Assembly: GCA_002491905.1 (NCBI GenBank)
Contig: DKWV01000002.1
Coordinates: forward strand, 1-7,133
From: Lachnospiraceae bacterium UBA7143
GTDB lineage: Bacteria; Bacillota; Clostridia; Lachnospirales; Lachnospiraceae
Direction: 5' to 3'
DNA: 7,133 bases
Shown: positions 1 through 4,985 of the stretch, piece after piece
How the letters are laid out: each line of letters starts with the position of its first letter
How positions within the stretch are numbered: position 1 is the stretch's first letter
Notes under the pieces: generated by a model
Databases searched by the model: none
Seen by the model: only the letters and a program-made list of their open reading frames with translations
Told to the model about the DNA's origin: nothing
Made by a program: the position numbers and the translations under genes

Positions 1-63
1 TAATAAACTAACCTACTTTCTCAACTATTTACCTATGTTTTCACTCATTTTCTGTTAACGTCT
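1..63 (-). other. Gene-free spacer after rpsM
   Basis: AT-rich sequence beyond the rpsM stop. I see no ribosome binding site, no terminator hairpin and no start of rpsK before the window ends. The spacer is therefore at least 63 nt long. Confidence 0.6.
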
Positions 64-432
64 TTACTTTTTCTTATTAGCAACAGTTCTCTTAGGACCT
101 TTTCTTGTCCTGGCGTTGGTCTTCGTCTTCTGTCCACGGACAGGAAGTCCCTTCCTGTGACGGATTCCTCTGTAGCAGCCGATCTCCTGAAGTCTCTTGA
201 TATTGAGAGCAACCTCTCTTCTCAAGTCACCTTCCACCATGTAATCCTTCTCGATCACCTCTGCCAGTCTCTTGACCTCATCATCGGTCAGTTCTCTGAC
301 ACGGGTATCAGGATTTACGTTTGCTGCCGCCAGAATCTTGTTTGCGCTGGATCTGCCGATCCCATAAATATAGGTCAGTCCGATCTCCACGCGCTTTTCT
401 CTCGGTAAGTCAACACCTGCAATACGAGCCAT
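64..432 (-). CDS. rpsM: 30S ribosomal protein S13
   Basis: 122 residues, normal for bacterial S13, a head protein that contacts the P-site tRNA and forms bridges to the large subunit. It opens with the invariant MARIAGVDLP, includes the helix-two-turns-helix part with YGIGRSSANKIL (23-34), and has the family signature RGIRHRKGLPVRGQ (88-101) followed by the long basic tail that reaches the P site. The ribosome binding site is GGAGG, 8 nt before the ATG. It lies 154 nt after rpmJ, a spacer with hairpins and a GC-rich repeat. The usual next gene, rpsK, would begin beyond the left edge. Confidence 0.98.
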   Translation of the reverse strand: MARIAGVDLPREKRVEIGLTYIYGIGRSSANKILAAANVNPDTRVRELTDDEVKRLAEVIEKDYMVEGDLRREVALNIKRLQEIGCYRGIRHRKGLPVRGQKTKTNARTRKGPKRTVANKKK

Positions 433-464
433 TTACATTTCCTCCATTTCCTTTGCATTTTCAT

Positions 465-490
465 GCGCTTCGCGTGCGCGCGGCACGCGT
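465..490 (-). repeat. GC-rich hairpin module upstream of rpsM
   Basis: CGCGTGC (471-477) pairs perfectly with GCACGCG (483-489) around a 5-nt loop; a smaller hairpin with CGC-TTC-GCG (466-474) overlaps it. The stretch is nearly all G and C in AT-rich surroundings. It shares GCGCGGCA-(GA)-CGCGT with the map-KOW palindrome at 1366-1380 and the 10-mer GCGCTTCGCG in inverted orientation, so the two are probably members of one repeat family. Confidence 0.6.
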
Positions 491-500
491 GACACTAATT

Positions 501-543
501 GATTGAGGCAAGATGCTTTGCCCAATCGGATCAGGTATCCGAT
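501..543 (-). promoter_or_regulatory. Overlapping alternative hairpins in the rpmJ-rpsM spacer
   Basis: ATCGGAT (525-531) pairs with ATCCGAT (537-543) around a 5-nt loop. Alternatively GATTG-a-GGCAA (501-511) pairs with TTGCC-CAATC (518-527) around a 6-nt loop. The two compete for 525-527, so they cannot both form fully. They lie 69-111 nt upstream of the rpsM start. No U-tract or anti-Shine-Dalgarno pairing is evident. A leader that senses a ribosomal protein is possible but unproven. Confidence 0.4.
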
Positions 544-586
544 CTTTCCAAACACAGTTGGTATCAAAAAGTGGGCTCTCTATCTA

Positions 587-700
587 TTAACCCTGTACCT
601 GCTTATGTTTCGGATTTTCACAAATAACTCTGATCTTTCCTTTTCTCTTGATGATCTTGCACTTTTCACAAATCGGTTTTACTGATGATCTGACCTTCAT
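587..700 (-). CDS. rpmJ: 50S ribosomal protein L36, zinc-binding type
   Basis: 37 residues, the usual length of L36, the smallest large-subunit protein, which binds 23S rRNA near the factor-binding side. The zinc ligands C11, C14, C27 and H32 are all present, so this is the zinc (C+) paralogue. The start ATG at 700 is fixed by AAGGAGG 7 nt upstream (714-708). The frame stays open back to 775, but that extension would run through the promoter and is not part of the protein. The gene is preceded by a strong promoter, which suggests that it heads a transcript continuing into rpsM. Confidence 0.98.
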   Translation of the reverse strand: MKVRSSVKPICEKCKIIKRKGKIRVICENPKHKQVQG

Positions 701-733
701 CTCAAACCCTCCTTTCAAAAAAGACCGTTTTAC

Positions 734-762
734 ATTATAACACCAAATCCTGCCATTGGCAA
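734..762 (-). promoter_or_regulatory. Strong sigma-A-type promoter for rpmJ-rpsM and downstream genes
   Basis: On the minus strand, TTGCCA (762-757; one mismatch to TTGACA) and a perfect TATAAT (739-734) are separated by exactly 17 nt. The base pattern TGT immediately before TATAAT also gives an extended -10 (TGn). Transcription should start near 727, leaving a leader of about 27 nt before the rpmJ ATG, with the ribosome binding site inside it. This is much the best promoter-like sequence in the window, in a gene-free spacer in the right orientation. The start point is predicted, not measured. Confidence 0.8.
751..761. other. Short inverted repeat over the rpmJ promoter -35
   Basis: TGCCA-T-TGGCA is a perfect 5+1+5 inverted repeat that covers most of the -35 hexamer at 757-762. 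It could be a small operator half-site pair, or only a consequence of the TTGCCA hexamer. Short palindromes are common by chance. Confidence 0.3.
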
Positions 763-771
763 GACTTTTTG

Positions 772-990
772 TCATTTATCTCTCCAAATAATTCTCCCCT
801 TGGACAGGTCGTAAGGGGAAAGCTCCAACGTCACCTTGTCACCGGGCAGAATACGGATAAAATTCTGGCGCAGCTTACCGCTGATATGTGCCAGCACCAC
901 ATGACCGTTTTCCAGTTCTACCTGAAACATGGTATTGGGCAGCTTCTCAATTACAGTTCCTTCAATCTCAATTACATCAGCCTTGGACAT
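772..990 (-). CDS. infA: Translation initiation factor IF-1
   Basis: 72 residues, exactly the family length. IF-1 is a single S1-like OB-fold that binds the ribosomal A site during initiation and works with IF-2 and IF-3. The core is intact: DVIEIEGTVIEKLPN (5-19), FQVELENGHVVLAHISGKLR (22-41), then the FIRILPGDKV turn (44-53) and LSPYDLSKGRI. The start codon lies inside the end of the KOW gene (14-nt overlap), and its ribosome binding site, AGAGG, is within that gene's coding sequence. The TGA stop is followed within 10 nt by the -35 element of a promoter that serves rpmJ. Confidence 0.98.
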   Translation of the reverse strand: MSKADVIEIEGTVIEKLPNTMFQVELENGHVVLAHISGKLRQNFIRILPGDKVTLELSPYDLSKGRIIWRDK

Positions 991-1252
991 TTCGTTCCTC
1001 TCTTTCTTTCAGATATTCTTTTATGCTTCTCTTTATTTCCAAATCGTCGAACCCGTTCCGCGGTTCCGGCATTCTTTTCTTTTTAATAAGCTGTATATGC
1101 TTTTTATTTTTCCGCTTCGGGCGTTCCACGGTTCTGTTTTGGCCGTCAGCTACATATATATATTCGCCGTCCTCCCGTATGATGACGTACACGGAGTCCT
1201 TGTCATGCCCTGCCTTCGATGTGGCGAGCATTCCCACGATATTTTCTTCCAT
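977..1252 (-). CDS. Small KOW-domain putative RNA-binding protein (YbzG-like)
   Basis: 91 residues. The N-terminal half follows the KOW / L14e-like pattern: an initial VGMLATSKAGHDKD (6-19) with the KOW-type Gly, then VYVIIREDGEYIYVADGQNR and a basic PKRKNKKH block (44-51) that would suit RNA contact. The C-terminal third is a charged, probably helical tail (about 68-88). Genes of this type sit between map and infA in many Firmicutes (ybzG in Bacillus subtilis, from memory). The family is usually called ribosomal protein L14E/L6E/L27E-like; its role is not established. The ribosome binding site is weak (GGGATAGGAT), so a start at Met8 is possible. Its TGA lies 14 nt inside infA, so the two are probably coupled. 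Confidence 0.9.
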   Translation of the reverse strand: MEENIVGMLATSKAGHDKDSVYVIIREDGEYIYVADGQNRTVERPKRKNKKHIQLIKKKRMPEPRNGFDDLEIKRSIKEYLKEREERNVQG

Positions 1253-1271
1253 ATCCTATCCCGTTTCTACT

Positions 1272-1302
1272 ATTATAATGTGATAAGTCAGCAGGAAAAC
1301 AA
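1272..1302 (-). promoter_or_regulatory. Possible promoter before the KOW gene and infA
   Basis: A perfect TATAAT lies on the minus strand at 1277-1272. The best -35 candidate is TTGTTT (1302-1297) with a long 19-nt spacer, or TGTTTT with 18 nt. The -35 would lie inside the palindrome arm at 1295-1302. The -10 match is exact but the rest is poor, so this is tentative. Confidence 0.3.
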
Positions 1303-1342
1303 GCGCGAGCGCAGCGAGCATTTGTTTTCACCTGACTTATCA
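1281..1342 (-). repeat. 62-nt palindrome upstream of the KOW gene
   Basis: TGATAAGTCAG (1281-1291) pairs perfectly with CTGACTTATCA (1332-1342). After a small internal loop, GAAAACAA (1295-1302) pairs with TTGTTTTC (1322-1329), giving 19 pairs in total. The 19-nt apex (1303-1321) is GC-rich and contains GCAGCGAGCAT, a motif found again, with one difference, in the apical part of the rpsE-rpmD stem-loop. The stem is followed on the transcript by a TATAAT rather than a U-tract. Confidence 0.75.
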
Positions 1343-1346
1343 ACGA

Positions 1347-1396
1347 AAGAATCTTAAAGCGCGAAGCGCGGCAGACGCGTAAGCGGCTGGATTCTT
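1347..1396 (-). repeat. GC-rich palindrome with branched folding potential (map-KOW gap)
   Basis: Outer arms AAGAATC (1347-1353) and GATTCTT (1390-1396) enclose two small hairpins. One is GCGC-GAA-GCGC (1359-1369). The other pairs 1372-1374 with 1387-1389 and, after one mismatch, 1376-1378 with 1383-1385 around a 4-nt loop. The result is a three-way-junction-like shape. The core GCGCGGCAGACGCGT is much more GC-rich than the flanks and recurs, with a 2-nt difference, at 478-490. No clear U-tract follows, so it is better read as an intergenic repeat than as a terminator. Confidence 0.65.
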
Positions 1397-1415
1397 GAGT
1401 TTTTAATCTCCAAGT

Positions 1416-2168
1416 TTAAAGCAACGTCAATATCTCCGGCTCCCCATCCGTAACCAGCACGGTGTTCTCATAGTGCGCGGAAAGCGAATGATCCGCCGAC
1501 ACCACCGTCCAGTCATCATCCAGCCATTCCACCTCGCCGGTGCCGATATTGATCATCGGTTCGATCGCCAGAGTCATGCCCGTTTTTAACCGTATTCCTC
1601 TTCTCCTCTGGGGAAAATTCGGTATATTGGGCGGTTCGTGGAGTTTTGTCCCGATGCCGTGCCCCACCAGGTCATGCACGATCCCATAGCCGTAAGGTAT
1701 CACATAATCCGCGATGGCATTGGAGACATCATGCAGATGTTTTCCGGCCCTGGCCATTGCAATTCCCTGAAAGAAACTCTCCCTCGTCACCTCGATCAGC
1801 TTTTCCGCCTCCGGGCTGATCCGGCCGACGCCGTAGGTCCTAGCCGCATCCGAATGATATCCCTCATAGATCAGACCCGTGTCCAGACTGACGATATCCC
1901 CTTCCTGCAAAATACGATCCGCCCGGGGGATCCCGTGCACGACCTCCTCATTCACGGAGACGCAGACGCTTGCCGGATAGTCCTGATAATGTAAAAAGTT
2001 CGGCGTGCCGCCGCATCCCCGGATCAGTTCCTCGCAGACCGTGTCAATCTCCTTTGTGGAAACACCGGGACGTATCACCTTTGCAAGCTCCTCATGCACG
2101 CGGGCAAGCCGTCTGCCCGCCTCCCGCATTTTTTGTATTTCTCCCGCCGATTTGATCGTGACAGCCAT
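1416..2168 (-). CDS. map: Methionine aminopeptidase, type I
   Basis: 250 residues, the short type I form without an N-terminal zinc-finger extension. It removes the initiator Met from nascent proteins after deformylation. All residues expected of the pita-bread fold's dimetal centre are present: D96, D107, H170, E203 and E234, with the substrate-contacting histidines H78 (in VVHGIP) and H177 (in KLHEPPN). The segment NFPQRRRGIRLKTGM (184-198) varies slightly in its lead-in from what I remember of relatives, but lies outside the catalytic residues. The gene starts 8 nt after adk; its AGGAG overlaps the adk stop, which suggests coupled translation. Downstream are 163 nt with two palindromes. 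Confidence 0.98.
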   Translation of the reverse strand: MAVTIKSAGEIQKMREAGRRLARVHEELAKVIRPGVSTKEIDTVCEELIRGCGGTPNFLHYQDYPASVCVSVNEEVVHGIPRADRILQEGDIVSLDTGLIYEGYHSDAARTYGVGRISPEAEKLIEVTRESFFQGIAMARAGKHLHDVSNAIADYVIPYGYGIVHDLVGHGIGTKLHEPPNIPNFPQRRRGIRLKTGMTLAIEPMINIGTGEVEWLDDDWTVVSADHSLSAHYENTVLVTDGEPEILTLL

Positions 2169-2176
2169 ATCCGCTC

Positions 2177-2818
2177 CTACTTTAAAATTTCAACAATCGC
2201 TCTGAACACATCCTGCATATCCTGCGTACCGTCCACGCTTCTCAGTACGCCCTTTGCCGAATAAAAGTCAATCAATGGCTGTGTCTGCTCCTGATATACC
2301 CGCAGGCGGTTCTTTACCGTCTCCGGCTTGTCATCATCGCGCAGCACAAGCTTCTCACCACACTTGTCACAGATTCCCTCCTTTTTGGGGGGAACATGCT
2401 CAATATGATAAGTCGCACCGCAGGATGTGCATGCGCGCCTGCCGCCCATTCTTCGGATGATATTCTCATCCGGCACCTCCACGTCAATCGCGTAATCTAT
2501 CTGATCACCCAGCTCGTTAAGCGCATCCTCCAACACTTTGGCCTGAGGAATCGTCCTGGGAAATCCGTCCAGCACATAACCGTTCTTACAGTCATCCTGC
2601 GCCACCCTGTCGAGCAGGATGCGCACTGTCAGTTCATCAGGCACCAGAAGTCCCTGATCCATATATTTCTTTGCTTCCATCCCCAGCTCTGTCCCGTTTT
2701 TAATGTTCATGCGGAACATATCACCCGTGGAAACATGAGGAATTTTATAGGTTTCGGCAATCATTTTTGCCTGTGTGCCTTTACCGGCGCCAGGTGCGCC
2801 CAGCATTATAATTTTCAT
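2177..2818 (-). CDS. adk: Adenylate kinase, zinc-LID type
   Basis: 213 residues. It catalyses ATP + AMP <-> 2 ADP in the cytosol. The P-loop GAPGAGKGT is at residues 7-15, the AMP-binding segment STGDMFR at 30-36, and DGFPRT at 84-89. The LID domain (about 123-163) carries four cysteines, C130-x2-C133 and C150-x2-C153, arranged as in the structural zinc site of Gram-positive enzymes; E. coli-type enzymes lack these. The Shine-Dalgarno signal is weak or distant (GAGAGGGAAG about 12 nt upstream), but the start is fixed by the conserved MKIIMLGAPG N-terminus. It follows secY, as in most Firmicutes. The TAG stop forms part of the map ribosome binding site. Confidence 0.98.
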   Translation of the reverse strand: MKIIMLGAPGAGKGTQAKMIAETYKIPHVSTGDMFRMNIKNGTELGMEAKKYMDQGLLVPDELTVRILLDRVAQDDCKNGYVLDGFPRTIPQAKVLEDALNELGDQIDYAIDVEVPDENIIRRMGGRRACTSCGATYHIEHVPPKKEGICDKCGEKLVLRDDDKPETVKNRLRVYQEQTQPLIDFYSAKGVLRSVDGTQDMQDVFRAIVEILK

Positions 2819-2855
2819 CTCGGTTCTCTTCCCTCTCTTTGAATATACAGACGCA

Positions 2856-2892
2856 AGGTTAGGGACGCGCCGATTGACTGCCGTCCCTACCT
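2856..2892 (-). repeat. Inverted repeat between secY and adk
   Basis: TAGGGACG (2860-2867) pairs with CGTCCCTA (2882-2889), and after a single bulged base AGG (2856-2858) pairs with CCT (2890-2892), giving 11 pairs around a 14-nt loop. The transcript beyond it is not U-rich, so a terminator is unlikely. It could be a processing or stability element. Confidence 0.65.
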
Positions 2893-2905
2893 GTCCTGTT
2901 ACTCA

Positions 2906-4219
2906 TTAGTCATTCAAAAATCCTTTATAATTGCGGACAAGCATCTGTGACTCAATCTGCTTAACCGTCTCAAGCACCACGCTGACAATAATAATCAGGC
3001 TGGTCCCGCCAAAGGATACCTGTGCGCCAAACACACCGTTAAAGAAATAAGGCACCACGCACACAATGGTAAGACCAATCGCTCCGATAAATACGATATA
3101 GTTCAGGAGCTTTGCCAGATAATCGCTGGTAGGCTTGCCGGGTCTGATGCCCGGAATAAATCCGCCCTGTCTCTTCATGTTATCTGCAATCTCCATCGGA
3201 TTGAAAGTGATGGATGTATAAAAGTAGGCAAAGAATATAACCAACACAACATACACCACCAGACCGATAGAATAAACCAGATGCTCCGGATTGCACCAGT
3301 AGTTGGAGTTAAGACCCCTAAGGATTTCTCCCCAGACACCGGTGCCGTTCACGTTAAACAGGGAACAGATTACCACCGGAAGCTGCATCAGGGACGATGC
3401 AAAGATGACAGGAATAACACCTGAAGTATTCACCTTCAGCGGAATATTTGTTGTCTGTCCGCCCACCATCTTTCTGCCCTGTACTTTTTTCGCATACTGC
3501 ACCGGAATTTTGCGCACACCATCGTTTAGGATGATAACCAACACCACCATCAGTATAATGATCGCAACGATAATAATCGCTGCCACCGCGCCTTTAGCGA
3601 TGGATCTGCCGATCACAAACTGCTCAAAGAGCTGTGCGATATCCTGCGGCATACGGGAGAGAATATTGATTGTCAGCACGATGGAAATACCGTTGCCGAC
3701 GCCGTTCTCCGTAATCCGCTCACCAATCCACATCAGAAATGCACTGCCGGCCGTAAGCGCTGCTATAACCGTAATGACATTCATCACATTATAGGTCTCA
3801 AGCAGGCCCTGCCGTCCAAAACCGATCGCCATAACGCCGGCCTCGATCAACGCGAGTGCAACCGTCACATATCTCGTAATAGATGCGATCTTCTTTCGTC
3901 CGTCCGCACCGTCCCTCTGCATCTCCTCCAGCTTCGGAATTGCTATCGTCATCAGCTGCATGATGATGGAGGATGTGATGTACGGCGTAATATTAAGCGC
4001 CAGAACGGACATATTCAGGAAAGAACCACCTGTAAAAGCATCAAAAAAATTAAACGCGTCGCCAGTCTGGCTCTCGAACCATCTTGCAAAATAGGTCCTG
4101 TCCACACCCGGCACAGGGAGCTGCGATCCGAGCCGGATCACAACCAGCATGAGAAATGTAAAGAAAATTTTATTTCTGATCTCTTTGATCTTAAATGCAT
4201 TTTTTAAGGTTGTAAACAT
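2906..4219 (-). CDS. secY: Preprotein translocase channel subunit SecY
   Basis: 437 residues, typical for SecY, the pore-forming subunit of the SecYEG membrane channel through which SecA pushes unfolded secretory proteins and into which membrane proteins are inserted. I can see about ten hydrophobic helices, the first near residues 17-35. The plug region follows TM1 (about 57-73), then the ITPYITSSIIMQL segment (77-89). The cytosolic loops carry IPVQYAKK (238-245) and the basic RPGKPT stretch (359-364) used in ribosome and SecA contact. AGAGGTGAT lies just before the ATG, which overlaps the rplO stop by one base. The TAA stop is followed by an 87-nt spacer with a hairpin, then adk. Confidence 0.98.
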   Translation of the reverse strand: MFTTLKNAFKIKEIRNKIFFTFLMLVVIRLGSQLPVPGVDRTYFARWFESQTGDAFNFFDAFTGGSFLNMSVLALNITPYITSSIIMQLMTIAIPKLEEMQRDGADGRKKIASITRYVTVALALIEAGVMAIGFGRQGLLETYNVMNVITVIAALTAGSAFLMWIGERITENGVGNGISIVLTINILSRMPQDIAQLFEQFVIGRSIAKGAVAAIIIVAIIILMVVLVIILNDGVRKIPVQYAKKVQGRKMVGGQTTNIPLKVNTSGVIPVIFASSLMQLPVVICSLFNVNGTGVWGEILRGLNSNYWCNPEHLVYSIGLVVYVVLVIFFAYFYTSITFNPMEIADNMKRQGGFIPGIRPGKPTSDYLAKLLNYIVFIGAIGLTIVCVVPYFFNGVFGAQVSFGGTSLIIIVSVVLETVKQIESQMLVRNYKGFLND

Positions 4220-4659
4220 TAGATCACCTCTGCTGTTCCACCAAGTGCCTCGATTTTTTCCTTCGCGGATGCGCTGAAGGCATTTACCTTCACGTCGAGC
4301 TTCTTAGTAAGTTCTCCGTTTCCAAGGATCTTCACACCGTCACGGGGATTCTTTACGATCCCTTTTTCGATCAATGCCTCTACATCAACTGTTGCGCCGT
4401 TATCGAACACCTCGAGAGCGCTCAGGTTAAGAGCAACGATCTCCTTGGTATTCCTGTTGGTAAAGCCTCTCTTGGGGAGACGTCTATACAGGGGCATCTG
4501 GCCACCCTCAAAGCCCGGTCTGGGTGCGCCGGAACGCGCTTTCTGACCTTTATGACCTTTACCGGCAGTCTTGCCGTTCCCGGAGCCATGTCCACGGCCT
4601 CTTCTGAAGTTATCGCTGTGCACAGAGCCCTTCGCAGGTCTTAAATTTGATAATTCCAT
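4219..4659 (-). CDS. rplO: 50S ribosomal protein L15
   Basis: 146 residues, normal for bacterial L15, an assembly protein that contacts many 23S rRNA helices. The N-terminal third is the long Gly/Lys/Arg-rich extension that threads into rRNA (about residues 18-45, including RGRGHGSGNGKTAGKGHKGQ), followed by PGFEGGQMPLYRRLPKRGF (48-66) and a globular C-terminal domain ending in ALGGTAEVI. AAGGAGGT begins directly after the rpmD stop and precedes the ATG. The TAA stop shares one base with the secY start (TAATG), an arrangement that favours translational coupling. Confidence 0.98.
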   Translation of the reverse strand: MELSNLRPAKGSVHSDNFRRGRGHGSGNGKTAGKGHKGQKARSGAPRPGFEGGQMPLYRRLPKRGFTNRNTKEIVALNLSALEVFDNGATVDVEALIEKGIVKNPRDGVKILGNGELTKKLDVKVNAFSASAKEKIEALGGTAEVI

Positions 4660-4676
4660 CTATATCACACCTCCTT

Positions 4677-4862
4677 TTATGCTTCTTCCACTTTGACCAT
4701 ATGTCTTACTCTCTGAATCTGACCCCTGGTCGACGCATTATCAGGCAGTTCCACTGTCTGATGAAGCTTCCGAAGTCCCATTGCCGCTACAGTAGCGCGG
4801 GCCTTGGGCACCTGGCCGATCGTAGATCTGACTAAAGTGATCTTTAACTTTTTGTCTGCCAT
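4677..4862 (-). CDS. rpmD: 50S ribosomal protein L30
   Basis: 61 residues from ATG at 4862, the normal size of bacterial L30, a small peripheral large-subunit protein. The sequence has the family pattern: KLKITLVRSTIG (6-17), then a conserved basic helix with MGLRKLHQTVELPD (28-41) and the C-terminal VRHMVKVEE. The start is decided by AGGAGGG at 4869-4875, 6 nt upstream. The same frame stays open back to an ATG at 4985, but that ATG has no ribosome binding site and lies in the base of a stem-loop, so the 41-codon extension is not accepted. It is separated from rpsE by 125 nt, unlike the short spacer usual at this junction, and from rplO by 17 nt. Confidence 0.97.
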   Translation of the reverse strand: MADKKLKITLVRSTIGQVPKARATVAAMGLRKLHQTVELPDNASTRGQIQRVRHMVKVEEA

Positions 4863-4868
4863 TTTATT

Positions 4869-4875
4869 CCCTCCT
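4869..4875 (-). promoter_or_regulatory. Ribosome binding site of rpmD
   Basis: The minus strand reads AGGAGGG, 6 nt before the ATG at 4862. It lies outside the two upstream hairpins, so it should stay accessible. It fixes the L30 start against the longer in-frame alternative. Confidence 0.85.
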
Positions 4876-4891
4876 GATCTCAAATCTGTAC

Positions 4892-4919
4892 AGAGAATGC
4901 CTGCTCTTGGGCATTCTCT
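4892..4919 (-). repeat. Perfect 10-bp stem-loop between rpsE and rpmD
   Basis: AGAGAATGCC (4892-4901) is perfectly complementary to GGCATTCTCT (4910-4919), with an 8-nt loop. It is separated by one base from the larger stem-loop at 4921-4985. Its base on the transcript is 16 nt from the rpmD ribosome binding site. The following RNA is not U-rich, so it is not a terminator. Confidence 0.8.
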
Positions 4920-4920
4920 C

Positions 4921-4985
4921 ATGCGAGACATAGATGTTCTTTGCGATGCAGCCTCTGCTGCGAGCATTAGAACATCTTCTCGCAT
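4921..4985 (-). repeat. Long interrupted stem-loop directly after rpsE
   Basis: Perfect complementary arms nest here: 4921-4928 with 4978-4985 (8 bp, ATGCGAGA/TCTCGCAT), then 4932-4940 with 4969-4977 (9 bp, AGATGTTCT/AGAACATCT) after a 3-nt bulge, then 4942-4944 with 4964-4966, and an apical stem 4948-4952 with 4957-4961 (GCAGC/GCTGC, loop CTCT). That gives about 25 Watson-Crick pairs in 65 nt. No U-tract follows on the transcript, so this is not a classical intrinsic terminator. It may be a REP-like or MITE-like intergenic palindrome, an RNase processing site, or an mRNA-stabilising structure; the sequence alone does not choose. Confidence 0.8.

Noticed and set aside
566..593. Possible terminator after rpmJ (5-bp stem GGGTT/AGCCC followed by five U)
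   Set aside because: The stem is only 5 bp with one G-U pair and an 11-nt loop, and it includes the rpmJ stop codon. It is too weak to call a terminator, although minor attenuation cannot be excluded.
701..775. N-terminal extension of rpmJ to ATG 775
   Set aside because: It would add 25 residues to a family that is 37-38 residues long and would run through the promoter; the AAGGAGG site supports the start at 700.
929..1357. Plus-strand open frame of 142 codons
   Set aside because: It runs antisense across the KOW gene, part of infA and the palindromes, has no ribosome binding site, and its translation shows no domain. It is a shadow of minus-strand genes.
1281..1396. CRISPR-like repeats
   Set aside because: The palindromes are not direct repeats with regular spacers; they are two different elements with no third copy in register.
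2805..2810. TATAAT on the minus strand at the start of adk
   Set aside because: It lies in adk codons 3-5 encoding the conserved Ile-Ile-Met start, and there is no -35 at a suitable spacing.
3303..3794. Plus-strand open frame of 163 codons inside secY
   Set aside because: Antisense to well-conserved SecY codons; an intact and typical SecY accounts for the region.
4892..4985. Rho-independent terminator between rpsE and rpmD
   Set aside because: The stems are strong but no run of U follows either of them on the transcript, and an essential operon continues downstream.
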